DNA from: an uncultured delta proteobacterium
GTDB lineage: Bacteria; RBG-13-61-14; DRUE01
Direction: 5' to 3'
Assembly: GCA_903897985.1 (NCBI GenBank)
Contig: CAIUDS010000289.1
Span: 1-8,835, forward strand
Length of the DNA stretch: 8,835 nt
Of the stretch, positions 1 through 6,314 are shown in pieces. Made by a program: the position numbers and the translations under genes. How positions within the stretch are numbered: position 1 is the first letter of the stretch; each line of letters begins with the position of its first letter. The notes under the pieces were generated by a model that was not told the origin of the DNA, did not search any database, and worked only from the letters and a program-made list of their open reading frames with translations.

Positions 1-141
1 CTCCGTCAGGATCTCGCCCGGACCGCTCCAGAGCGCCGGGAGGAATTGCCCGCGGTCAAGATGCGTCACCGTATAAATCGTGTTCTGTTGCGCGCCTCCC
101 AGTTCCAGCATGGTTATTATATGAATAACCCGCGCCTTCAT
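1..141 (-). CDS. Family-4 glycosyltransferase, N-terminal fragment (gene runs off the window)
   Basis: This is the first 47 codons of a gene continuing beyond position 1. Translating the minus strand from the ATG at 141-139 gives an open frame to the window edge, starting MKARVIHIITMLELGGAQQN and ending PGEILTE. A short beta strand (VIHIIT, residues 5-10) followed by LELGGAQQNT (residues 12-21) is the hallmark opening of GT-B fold family-4 glycosyltransferases: the first Rossmann strand, then a glycine-rich loop and helix facing the acceptor site. The start overlaps the stop of the upstream FAD oxidoreductase gene by four bases (ATGA, 138-141), as at other junctions here, which supports translational coupling. 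The internal ATG at codon 11 is less likely because it would cut off the first strand. The product probably adds a sugar to the lipid-linked glycan in the cytoplasm. The donor-binding domain is outside the window, so neither donor nor acceptor can be guessed. The family call is fairly sure; the exact role is unknown. Confidence 0.85.
   Translation of the reverse strand, partial: MKARVIHIITMLELGGAQQNTIYTVTHLDRGQFLPALWSGPGEILTE
112..130. repeat. Perfect 7-bp inverted repeat just inside a gene start
   Basis: GGTTATT (112-118) and AATAACC (124-130) are exact reverse complements separated by a five-base loop. On the minus-strand mRNA this hairpin covers roughly codons 5-10 of the last glycosyltransferase gene, starting about 11 bases after its start codon. 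The codons there include two consecutive ATA isoleucines, which look unusual in this GC-rich locus. There is no T-tract, so it is not an intrinsic terminator. It could slightly affect translation initiation or simply be chance. Confidence 0.5.
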
Positions 142-1424
142 TGCGCCAGCTTTTCCGCGGTTTCCATGCCTTCCTTCAGCGCGTCCTCAATCGTTGAATA
201 AGTCCACCCTCCATATCTTCCAATGGAATAAACCCCGTGGTCCTCAAGATATTTAAGCATGCCCGGCAGAACCTGCTTGCGGCGCCGGTCGAAAATCACA
301 TACGCGCACGGTATCTTCATCGCCCCGGTATATTCAATTTCATGCGCGTCCGTGAGCAAGCCGGTTTTCTTGAAATCCTTGATCGCTTGTTTTATCAAGG
401 TCTGCTCGTCCAGCGGCTCCTGGTCAGGAAGATATGTGAATTCCAGCACAACTGATTGATATTCCGAAGGTTTGTCGGAGAAGTTACCATAAAAACCAGC
501 CCGGTAGAACATGAACCGGTCTTCCGGGAAATAAATCCAATGAGCGGGAGAGAGTGGGGGGCCTTTGATGCCCAGGTTGATGCAGAGCACCGATATATGC
601 CTTAGGCCCTGCCCGGCGGTTTTCAGCTTGGCCGGCATATCTTTTGCCTTATTAATCAATTCCCTTAAAGGCATGGTACTCACTAACTTATGATACACGA
701 TTTCTTCTCCATTATCTAGCAAAATTTTCCTATTCTTAAGATTCAATGAAATTATTGCGCGATTCAATGAAATTTTTTGCAGTTGTTCGGCCAAAGACCT
801 TGCAAGAGTTTCAACCCCGCCTTTCCTTGGGTAATGAAACCATGCATTGTATCCGTAATCTTCCCGGGTCAGGCCCAAGGCCCCCTCAACCACATCCTTG
901 ATGGCCGGTCTGGGCACTGACCATTCCGCCCATTCGCTGTCCAGCTCGGTCAGGGGTATGCGCCAGAATTTCCGGTTGAACGGGAAAAGGAAATGGCGGG
1001 CAAACCCCTCCCCGAAATGGGCCAGGATCCAATCATGGAAGTTTTTTGTTTTGGCTGGGCCGGCCAGGCAGTTGACCTCGATGAACCCGAGCAAGCAGTC
1101 GCGGATGACTTCCGCGGGCAGGCCGAAGGTGTTCACCTGGAAAGGATAAGGAGTGAGGACGCGGCTGGAAAAAACAAAAGACTTGCGTTTGATCCGGATC
1201 AAGCGGTCTTTCCCCATCAGGCCCTTGACCCACTTTTCCATCTCCGGTCTCCGGAAATGGAGCAAATGCCCGCCGTAATCAAACTGGTACGCGCCGAATT
1301 TTTCCGTCCGGATCAAGCCGCCGGGCCGGGATTCCTTTTCAAAAATCGCCGCATCCTTGCCCAGTTCTTTCAGTCGCACCGCGCAACTTAATCCGGCCGG
1401 ACCCGCCCCGATTATTACAATCAT
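138..1424 (-). CDS. FAD-dependent oxidoreductase, HemY / UDP-galactopyranose mutase-like
   Basis: A 428-residue soluble flavoprotein. The dinucleotide-binding motif GAGPAG (residues 6-11) sits at the extreme N terminus, so the ATG at 1424 is the natural start. It is followed by the adenosine-ribose acidic residue in FEKESRPGG (28-36) and GGHLLHF (51-57). The middle contains FPFNRKFW (147-154) and FHYPRKGG (196-203), and the end contains GRYGGWTYSTIEDAL (402-416), the usual C-terminal FAD contact. This order matches the amine-oxidase/protoporphyrinogen-oxidase-like fold (COG1232 type) shared with UDP-galactopyranose mutase. Position and pattern suggest it acts on a nucleotide sugar or glycan precursor, for example as a mutase or oxidoreductase, rather than in haem synthesis; that is inference. 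The start is 9 bases after the preceding stop, behind a good ribosome-binding site, and the stop overlaps the next glycosyltransferase start (ATGA). Residues about 215-262 are rich in Lys, Ile and Asn, lie in a locally AT-rich patch and contain a small internal duplication. Confidence 0.85.
   Translation of the reverse strand: MIVIIGAGPAGLSCAVRLKELGKDAAIFEKESRPGGLIRTEKFGAYQFDYGGHLLHFRRPEMEKWVKGLMGKDRLIRIKRKSFVFSSRVLTPYPFQVNTFGLPAEVIRDCLLGFIEVNCLAGPAKTKNFHDWILAHFGEGFARHFLFPFNRKFWRIPLTELDSEWAEWSVPRPAIKDVVEGALGLTREDYGYNAWFHYPRKGGVETLARSLAEQLQKISLNRAIISLNLKNRKILLDNGEEIVYHKLVSTMPLRELINKAKDMPAKLKTAGQGLRHISVLCINLGIKGPPLSPAHWIYFPEDRFMFYRAGFYGNFSDKPSEYQSVVLEFTYLPDQEPLDEQTLIKQAIKDFKKTGLLTDAHEIEYTGAMKIPCAYVIFDRRRKQVLPGMLKYLEDHGVYSIGRYGGWTYSTIEDALKEGMETAEKLAQ
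740..774. repeat. 14-bp direct repeat with 21-bp period inside the FAD gene
   Basis: The 14-mer GATTCAATGAAATT occurs at 740-753 and again, identically, at 761-774. The period is 21 bases, exactly seven codons, so the frame is kept and the protein reads ISLNRAI then ISLNLKN (about residues 218-231). It lies in a visibly AT-rich stretch (about 690-780) of an otherwise GC-rich gene. The simplest reading is a short in-frame slippage duplication. Confidence 0.7.
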
Positions 1425-1427
1425 GGT

Positions 1428-1434
1428 CCACCTC
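1428..1434 (-). promoter_or_regulatory. Ribosome-binding site for the FAD oxidoreductase gene
   Basis: On the minus strand the sequence before the ATG at 1424 reads GAGGTGGACC, with GAGG at 1434-1431 ending six bases before the start codon. Its first G is the last base of the TAG stop of the upstream phosphatase-like gene. This is the clearest Shine-Dalgarno site at any junction here, and it fits a gene that is not directly overlapped with its upstream neighbour. Confidence 0.7.
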
Positions 1435-3383
1435 TACTTAAGGTATCCGACTGCTTTCAGCCTTTCCTGGTCCTCTTGGCCGATCCCTTTCGGCTTGAAG
1501 CTCACGGGAATCTTTATGGCGCCTTGATAGCTTGACACATATCTTATGGTCCGGTCTGCGGTTTTGAAAGCGGATTCCAGTATCTGTCCCGGCATATCCC
1601 GGGCCACGGGCGCGTCAAACCGCCAGAGGATGGTGGGCGCCACTTCATAAATACTCGCGGAGATTTGGATGCCCGGAGCGGCCGCCGGGCCCGAGACGAT
1701 AATGATTCCTTCCGGAACATGGTCGCCGCTGACATCTTGGTAGGACCAGAGGATGCTGGAGATGAGGATCGGCGCGGGATCCCCTTTTTGCCTCAGCAGA
1801 TATTGGCCGTAGAGGACTTGCGGGTTGAATTCCACCAGGATATCCGGCGGGGCGATGATGCCCTTGGCAACCGGCCCCTTCTGTTCGGGATTGGCCTTGA
1901 CCTTTTTGAAAAGCTTCTCGCCCTTCTCATTTTCAAGCGCGCTCAGCAACGCGACCGCCTGCTTCCGGAAAGACGAGTAATCCTTGAAACCGATCACGCC
2001 CTCGGGATCACGATCCTTGAGGTTGATGTAAATGCCCCGGATATCTTTGTGGAAATCGTCAATGTTGAAAAGCCGGGTCTTTGGCCAATTAATTTCCTTG
2101 GCCAACTGGGGATGGGACAGGCTGTCATAAAGTTCGCCGATAAAAGGGGCAGCCGCGCCGGTTTTTTCCGGCGCGATCCGCCGTTTGGAGATCAGCCATG
2201 CGGCCAGATTGGGGGGGCCGGAGATTTGCGCATGGCGCAAGGTCTCGCAGTCGAAAAAAATATCTTTGGCGGGATCGGGAGCTTGATAAAGATTTTCCGC
2301 GTTCATCTTCTTGAGCGTATCCTCGCACCGGGGAGCTTTATAATCGAGGAAGCCGAGTTCATGGAGCAAGACATTCAACTCCACGAAAATGTTTTTGGGC
2401 GAATAGGTCGCGGCCTCGCCGTGGTCGGAGACGATCATCACCGTGTAGTCCGGGCCGGCCTCGATCAATTTTCCGATCAGGGCATCCAGCAGTTCATAAT
2501 AGTTTTCAATCAGGTCTCCGAACCGCTCTTGATCGGCTTGAGAAACCGGGAACTGGTATTCCAGTCCGATCGGCCAGCGGTATTTCCAGAACAGATGCGA
2601 GGCCACATCCACATTCCGGAAATAGATCAGCATCAGGTCCGGTTTTTCTTTTTGCAGGATTTCCGCCCCCGCGGAGGCGACAAAAGTGTCTTCCGCATAA
2701 CCCTTGGTCGGCATGGTATGGTTCCATTTCTTCAATTTCTCCTCGAACCAGTCCACCCGGATCAGAGGCAGATCCTTCAGCCTCGGAATCCAATCCGCGG
2801 GATATACATTTTCCGCGCCCAAGTCATTCCTCTTGGCGCCGTCGGCGATGAAAATCCCATTCACCGGCTCGGCCGGCGCCGCGGAATTCCAATTGATCAC
2901 CGCGACCTTTTTCCCGTAATGGCCGAGGATTTCCCAGAGCGCGGGCGCGGCTCGCACCCGGCTGTCCAGCGCCTCGGGGGCATAGCCCTTGACCGGCTTG
3001 AAAACAAAGTTGTCAATTTTATGTTTCGAGCGGGAAACCCCGGTGGCCATGGTGGTCCAGAGCGCCGGGGAGATCATGGGCGCCTCCGAATGCAGGGTCC
3101 CGCGCGAGCCTTGCTCGAGCAGTTTGCGCAGGTTGGGGAGTTTGCCTTGGCCGGAAAGGTCGGCGATGATGCTCCAGGTTGCGCCGTCAATCCCGATCAC
3201 CAGCAATTTAGTTCGGTTGGCCCGGACCGCCTCGACCGCGGCAGGGTCGTCAACGGCAATGACCGGCCGCCCTTTTTTGAAAAAGCCGGTGTTCTCTTTG
3301 AGCCAAATGGTCAGGCCTAAGATCGTAACTAGGAGCAGCAGGGTGATCCAAATTTTCCCGGTTTTTTGACCGCGGTCGCTCAT
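1434..3383 (-). CDS. Membrane-anchored alkaline-phosphatase-superfamily phosphodiesterase / nucleotide pyrophosphatase-like hydrolase
   Basis: A 649-residue protein. A basic N terminus (MSDRGQKTGK) is followed by one hydrophobic segment (about 11-29), predicting a signal anchor with the catalytic part in the periplasm. It carries the metal-site pattern of the type I phosphodiesterase/NPP branch of the alkaline phosphatase superfamily: GIDGATW (D66), ISPALWTTMATG (104-115, Ser105 aligning without gaps with the NPP nucleophile threonine), DVASH (D259, H263), SDHGE (D320, H321) and GDHVPEG (H555). Near 450-464, IYINLKDRDPEG resembles the IN-x-K-G-R-E-P segment common in such proteins, and it ends with a RLKAVGYL-type tail. 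The start overlaps the upstream transferase stop by four bases (ATGA, 3380-3383), with no strong ribosome-binding site, suggesting coupled translation. It may hydrolyse a phosphodiester or pyrophosphate, or transfer a phospho-substituent, on a lipid-linked or surface glycan; the substrate is not visible. Superfamily call strong, role inferred. Confidence 0.88.
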   Translation of the reverse strand: MSDRGQKTGKIWITLLLLVTILGLTIWLKENTGFFKKGRPVIAVDDPAAVEAVRANRTKLLVIGIDGATWSIIADLSGQGKLPNLRKLLEQGSRGTLHSEAPMISPALWTTMATGVSRSKHKIDNFVFKPVKGYAPEALDSRVRAAPALWEILGHYGKKVAVINWNSAAPAEPVNGIFIADGAKRNDLGAENVYPADWIPRLKDLPLIRVDWFEEKLKKWNHTMPTKGYAEDTFVASAGAEILQKEKPDLMLIYFRNVDVASHLFWKYRWPIGLEYQFPVSQADQERFGDLIENYYELLDALIGKLIEAGPDYTVMIVSDHGEAATYSPKNIFVELNVLLHELGFLDYKAPRCEDTLKKMNAENLYQAPDPAKDIFFDCETLRHAQISGPPNLAAWLISKRRIAPEKTGAAAPFIGELYDSLSHPQLAKEINWPKTRLFNIDDFHKDIRGIYINLKDRDPEGVIGFKDYSSFRKQAVALLSALENEKGEKLFKKVKANPEQKGPVAKGIIAPPDILVEFNPQVLYGQYLLRQKGDPAPILISSILWSYQDVSGDHVPEGIIIVSGPAAAPGIQISASIYEVAPTILWRFDAPVARDMPGQILESAFKTADRTIRYVSSYQGAIKIPVSFKPKGIGQEDQERLKAVGYLK

Positions 3384-4411
3384 TTGTCCATTTTAACTCG
3401 AAGCAGGATGATTGCGAATAGCAGGAGTGCGGAAAAAGAAGCGATGGTCAAGACCAGGGCGGGTTTGAAATCGAGCAGCATGACCAAAAGCCCGGCCGCG
3501 ACCAGGAGCAGGGCCATGCCATAGTGCGCGATCACCGCGGGATTTTGGCCCAGCCCTATTTTTTTCAGCCGCTTGATCATATGGTCGGGTGAGCCGTGCA
3601 TGATCGGTTTCCCCTTGAGCAGCCGCGCGAAGCTGGTGAAGGTGATCTCGAATAGCGGCACCGCCAGGATCAGCGCGGGCGCGAACAAACCCATAACACT
3701 ATGCTCGGTGTAGCTGCCGATCATGGCCAGCGCCCCCAGCATCAGCCCCAGGAACAGGCTGCCGGCGTCTCCCAGGTAAATTTTGGCCGGATAAAAATTG
3801 TGATAGAGGAATCCGAGCACGGCCGCGAGTAGGGCCGCGGTCAGCACCGCGATCACCGGGTTATGGTTGACGATGGCAACGATGAGCAGGCCCATCCCGG
3901 AGCAAAAAGCCACGCCCCCGCATAAGCCGTCCTCAATGTCCAGAAAATTGAATGCGTTCATCAGGGTCAGGAGCCAGAGCGCGCTCAAGGCGTAACTGAG
4001 CATGGGGAAGTCCGGGAGCGGCTCGACCGAAAGGATGGCCTGAATATCAAGGTGGATCCCGCTCTTGAGCAAGGCGATGATGGCGACCAGTTGCCCGAAG
4101 ATTTTCATCCAGGGCGTCATCACCCCGAAGTCGTCAATCAATCCGACCAGCAGGATGATGGTGCCGGCCAGGAGCATACCGATCACCTGCTTCTCGAAGC
4201 CGAACCCGAAGACCAGGGCCAGCAGAAAGGCCAGATAGACCGCGATCCCGCCCATGTAGGGCACCGGTTCTTTCTGGGTCCGGAGTTTCCCGTCCGGCCG
4301 CGCCACCAGGCCCAGTCGCCGGGCGGCTTCCGCCATCAAGGGCGTGAGATATAGCGACAAGCCCAGCCCGAGCAAAAAGATAAAAATCAACTGGATCATT
4401 TCCGCGTTCAT
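3380..4411 (-). CDS. MraY/WecA-family polyprenyl-phosphate sugar-1-phosphate transferase
   Basis: A 343-residue polytopic inner-membrane protein with about ten hydrophobic segments. Family motifs appear in order: RTQKEPVPYMGG (44-55, the basic-PxP-GG loop), GLIDDF (90-95, Mg-binding aspartate pair D93-D94), NAFNFLDIEDGLCGG (152-166), YLGDAGSLFLG (212-222) and HGSPDHMIKRLKKIG (272-286, the cytoplasmic histidine loop). Such enzymes move a sugar-1-phosphate (often HexNAc-1-phosphate) from a UDP donor to undecaprenyl phosphate, the committed first step of glycan assembly. The context of glycosyltransferases and a flippase favours a WecA-like initiating role over MraY, because no peptidoglycan genes are nearby. 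The usual D-G-x-D-G core reads D-I-E-D-G here, keeping both aspartates (D158, D161) at the correct spacing. The start is 16 bases after the amidotransferase stop. The sugar cannot be predicted from sequence alone. Confidence 0.9.
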   Translation of the reverse strand: MNAEMIQLIFIFLLGLGLSLYLTPLMAEAARRLGLVARPDGKLRTQKEPVPYMGGIAVYLAFLLALVFGFGFEKQVIGMLLAGTIILLVGLIDDFGVMTPWMKIFGQLVAIIALLKSGIHLDIQAILSVEPLPDFPMLSYALSALWLLTLMNAFNFLDIEDGLCGGVAFCSGMGLLIVAIVNHNPVIAVLTAALLAAVLGFLYHNFYPAKIYLGDAGSLFLGLMLGALAMIGSYTEHSVMGLFAPALILAVPLFEITFTSFARLLKGKPIMHGSPDHMIKRLKKIGLGQNPAVIAHYGMALLLVAAGLLVMLLDFKPALVLTIASFSALLLFAIILLRVKMDK

Positions 4412-4428
4412 TTCATACTAAAACCTTT
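4408..4428 (-). promoter_or_regulatory. Ribosome-binding site with a two-codon ORF before the sugar-phosphate transferase gene
   Basis: In the short gap after the amidotransferase stop, the minus strand has AAAGG at 4428-4424. The best-spaced ATG (4416-4414, seven bases on) opens only ATG AAA TGA, a two-codon ORF ending at 4408. Its TGA shares bases with the real start ATG at 4411-4409. The real start is 12 bases from the AAAGG, which is long. Ribosomes may terminate and restart here, or use the longer spacing directly. Confidence 0.45.
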
Positions 4429-6314
4429 CAAGTCCCTCCCGCCCAATCCTTGATTTTATCCCGCCAGATCTGCAAGAGCAAAAGGCTGTAAAGCTGCTGA
4501 CTATTATCTTCCCGCCCGGACAGATGCCCGGAAACCAGACGCAAAACCGGCGCCGGCTCAAAAAGCCCGGCCCGTTTCAACTCGGATTCGCTCAAGCGAT
4601 CCTGGATCAACTCCCGCAATTCCCCGCGGAACCATTTTCCCAGCGGCAGAGTGAAGCCGGCTTTTTTCCGCGCGATGATCTCCGGCGGGATCAGGCCCCC
4701 TGCGGCTCGCTTGAAGATTTTTTTGCCGGAAAGAAATCCGATTTTCCATTGGCCGGGAAGGGCAAACGCCATCTGGACCAGCCGGTGATCCAAATAGGGG
4801 ACCCGGGCCTCCAGGCTTACCGCCATGCTCATCCGGTCCACTTTGACCAGCAGGTCGTCCGCCAGCCAGGTGCGGAAATCCGCCTCCAGCATCTGGTTGA
4901 TGTGGTCGCCGCCCGGGACGAAGTAACCGTCAAATTGCTCGAGCAATTTTTCGAAGAACGGGCCTTTGCCCGCGAGGAGTTCCGCGATTTGTCCGGGCGG
5001 AAAAACCGAGGCCCAGAGCACATGCCGGGCGGAATCGCTCTTTTCCCCCATGGCCCGAAGCGCCTTGCGGATCCGCCGCGTATGCGGCAGCCGCGCCGCG
5101 ATTTTTTCCGCGAGCCCGAGCGCGGGCGGAAACGCGAACAGGCTCAAAGCCGCGGTCAAACGCTCGAGCCGGTAGCGCAGATACCCTCCGAACAGTTCGT
5201 CCGCGCCTTCCCCGCTCAGCACCACCGTAACTTGGGTCCGCGCGAGCTTCGAGATCAAATAGGTCGGGATGCAGGCCGGATCCGCCACCGGCTCGTCCAG
5301 ATGCGCGATCACCGTGTCGAGACAGCCAATCGCGTCCTGAGCGCTAACGCTCAGGCGGTGGTGGTCGGTCGAAAAATATTCAGCCGCGAACTTGCTCCAA
5401 TAAGTTTCATTCACTTCCGAGGCCCCGCCCAAGGCGGAGAAGTCCACCGAAAAAGTCTGCACGCCCTGGCCTTTGAACTTTTTCATCAGCGCGACAATGG
5501 TGGAGGAGTCAATCCCGCCGGAAAGAAAAGCCCCGAGCGGCACATCCGCGATCAACTGGCTGCGCACGCTTTCGCTCAGGAGTTCCTTGACCTCCTCCGT
5601 GGCGCGCGCCTCACCCATGCCGGGTTCATTCATCGCTTCAAGGTTATTGAATTTCCCGGGCCGGACGCCGCTCGAATCCGCAATCAAATAGCTTCCCGGC
5701 TCCAGTTTCTTGACCCCGGCGAAAATGGTTTCCGGGCCCGGCACATATTGGAGCATGAGATAGCTCCCGAGCGCAGGCTCGGAAAGCGCGGGCAAATGCC
5801 CAAGTCCTGCGACCAGTGCCCGGAGTTCCGAGGCGAAGACCAGCCGGCCCGCATCCGCAAAATAAAACAGCGGCTTGATCCCCACCGGGTCCCGGGCCAG
5901 GACCAGCTTCCCGGATTTTTCGTCCCAGATCGCGAATGCGAACATTCCCACCAGCCGGCGGAATCCCGCCGGGCCTTCCTGCTCGAAAAGGTGGATGATC
6001 ACCTCGGTGTCGCACTTGGTGGTGAAGCGATGTCCTTTTTGAATGAGCTCCTCGCGCAGCTCCGGAAAGTTGTAAATCTCGCCGTTGAAAATGATCACCA
6101 CCTTGCCGTCCTCGTTCTTCATCGGCTGGTTGCCGAAGGATAGGTCAATGATGTTCAGCCGGCGGTGGCCAAAGCCGAGCCGCTGGTCCCCGCTGAAATA
6201 AAAGCCTTCCTGGTCCGGCCCGCGGTGCGCCAGCAGTCCGGCCATGGTTCGGACCTTAACGGGATCGGCCTTGCGGTCACCCGAGAAATTAAATTCCCCG
6301 CAGATCCCGCACAT
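4428..6314 (-). CDS. asnB: Glutamine-dependent asparagine-synthase-type amidotransferase
   Basis: A 628-residue, full-length class II (Ntn) amidotransferase. Cys2 (MCGICG) is the nucleophile exposed after Met removal. The glutaminase domain (about 2-215) also shows HRGPDQEG (30-37), RRLNIIDL (51-58), FNGEIYN (76-82) and CDTEVI (101-106). The synthetase domain carries the ATP-pyrophosphatase loop LSGGIDSS (264-271), VVLSGEGADELFGGY (364-378) and LVKVDRMSM (489-497). All expected catalytic elements are present. The classical reaction makes asparagine from aspartate with glutamine and ATP. Paralogues in polysaccharide loci are often thought to amidate sugar carboxylates such as uronic acids, and the position between glycosyltransferases and the initiating transferase favours that, by inference. 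Its start overlaps the upstream stop by one base (TGATG at 6312-6316) behind a strong AAGGGG site. The symbol reflects the family, not a proven substrate. Confidence 0.93.
   Translation of the reverse strand: MCGICGEFNFSGDRKADPVKVRTMAGLLAHRGPDQEGFYFSGDQRLGFGHRRLNIIDLSFGNQPMKNEDGKVVIIFNGEIYNFPELREELIQKGHRFTTKCDTEVIIHLFEQEGPAGFRRLVGMFAFAIWDEKSGKLVLARDPVGIKPLFYFADAGRLVFASELRALVAGLGHLPALSEPALGSYLMLQYVPGPETIFAGVKKLEPGSYLIADSSGVRPGKFNNLEAMNEPGMGEARATEEVKELLSESVRSQLIADVPLGAFLSGGIDSSTIVALMKKFKGQGVQTFSVDFSALGGASEVNETYWSKFAAEYFSTDHHRLSVSAQDAIGCLDTVIAHLDEPVADPACIPTYLISKLARTQVTVVLSGEGADELFGGYLRYRLERLTAALSLFAFPPALGLAEKIAARLPHTRRIRKALRAMGEKSDSARHVLWASVFPPGQIAELLAGKGPFFEKLLEQFDGYFVPGGDHINQMLEADFRTWLADDLLVKVDRMSMAVSLEARVPYLDHRLVQMAFALPGQWKIGFLSGKKIFKRAAGGLIPPEIIARKKAGFTLPLGKWFRGELRELIQDRLSESELKRAGLFEPAPVLRLVSGHLSGREDNSQQLYSLLLLQIWRDKIKDWAGGT
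5336..5355. repeat. Perfect 8-bp GC-rich inverted repeat inside the amidotransferase gene
   Basis: CCTGAGCG (5336-5343) and CGCTCAGG (5348-5355) are exact reverse complements around a four-base loop. This would form a stable hairpin in mRNA of either strand. No T-tract follows in the direction of transcription, so it does not look like an intrinsic terminator. It encodes an ordinary part of the protein (around LSVSAQD, residues 321-327). Confidence 0.5.

Noticed and set aside
700..790. Possible internal promoter in the AT-rich patch (TTGAAT and TGCTAGATAAT-like elements on the minus strand)
   Set aside because: The elements are not at a proper 16-18 base spacing and lie deep inside a gene; AT-rich DNA produces such matches by chance.
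2213..2219. Run of seven G bases as a possible frameshift or phase-variation tract in the phosphatase-like gene
   Set aside because: The frame is intact through it (encoding SGPPNL) and the run is too short to suggest a contingency locus without population data.
25..3072. Shared CCAGAGCGCCGGG words near 27 and 3056
   Set aside because: Both encode a Pro-Ala-Leu-Trp stretch in unrelated proteins; a coincidence of similar codons, not a dispersed repeat.
1665..3320. A 551-codon open frame on the plus strand opposite the phosphatase-like gene
   Set aside because: It is antisense to a gene with full catalytic motifs. The translation is rich in Arg, Asp, Gly and Gln with no recognisable domain, as expected of a shadow frame in GC-rich coding DNA.
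4524..6143. A 539-codon open frame on the plus strand opposite the amidotransferase gene
   Set aside because: Same reasoning: low-complexity, highly charged translation with no motif, antisense to a clearly functional gene.
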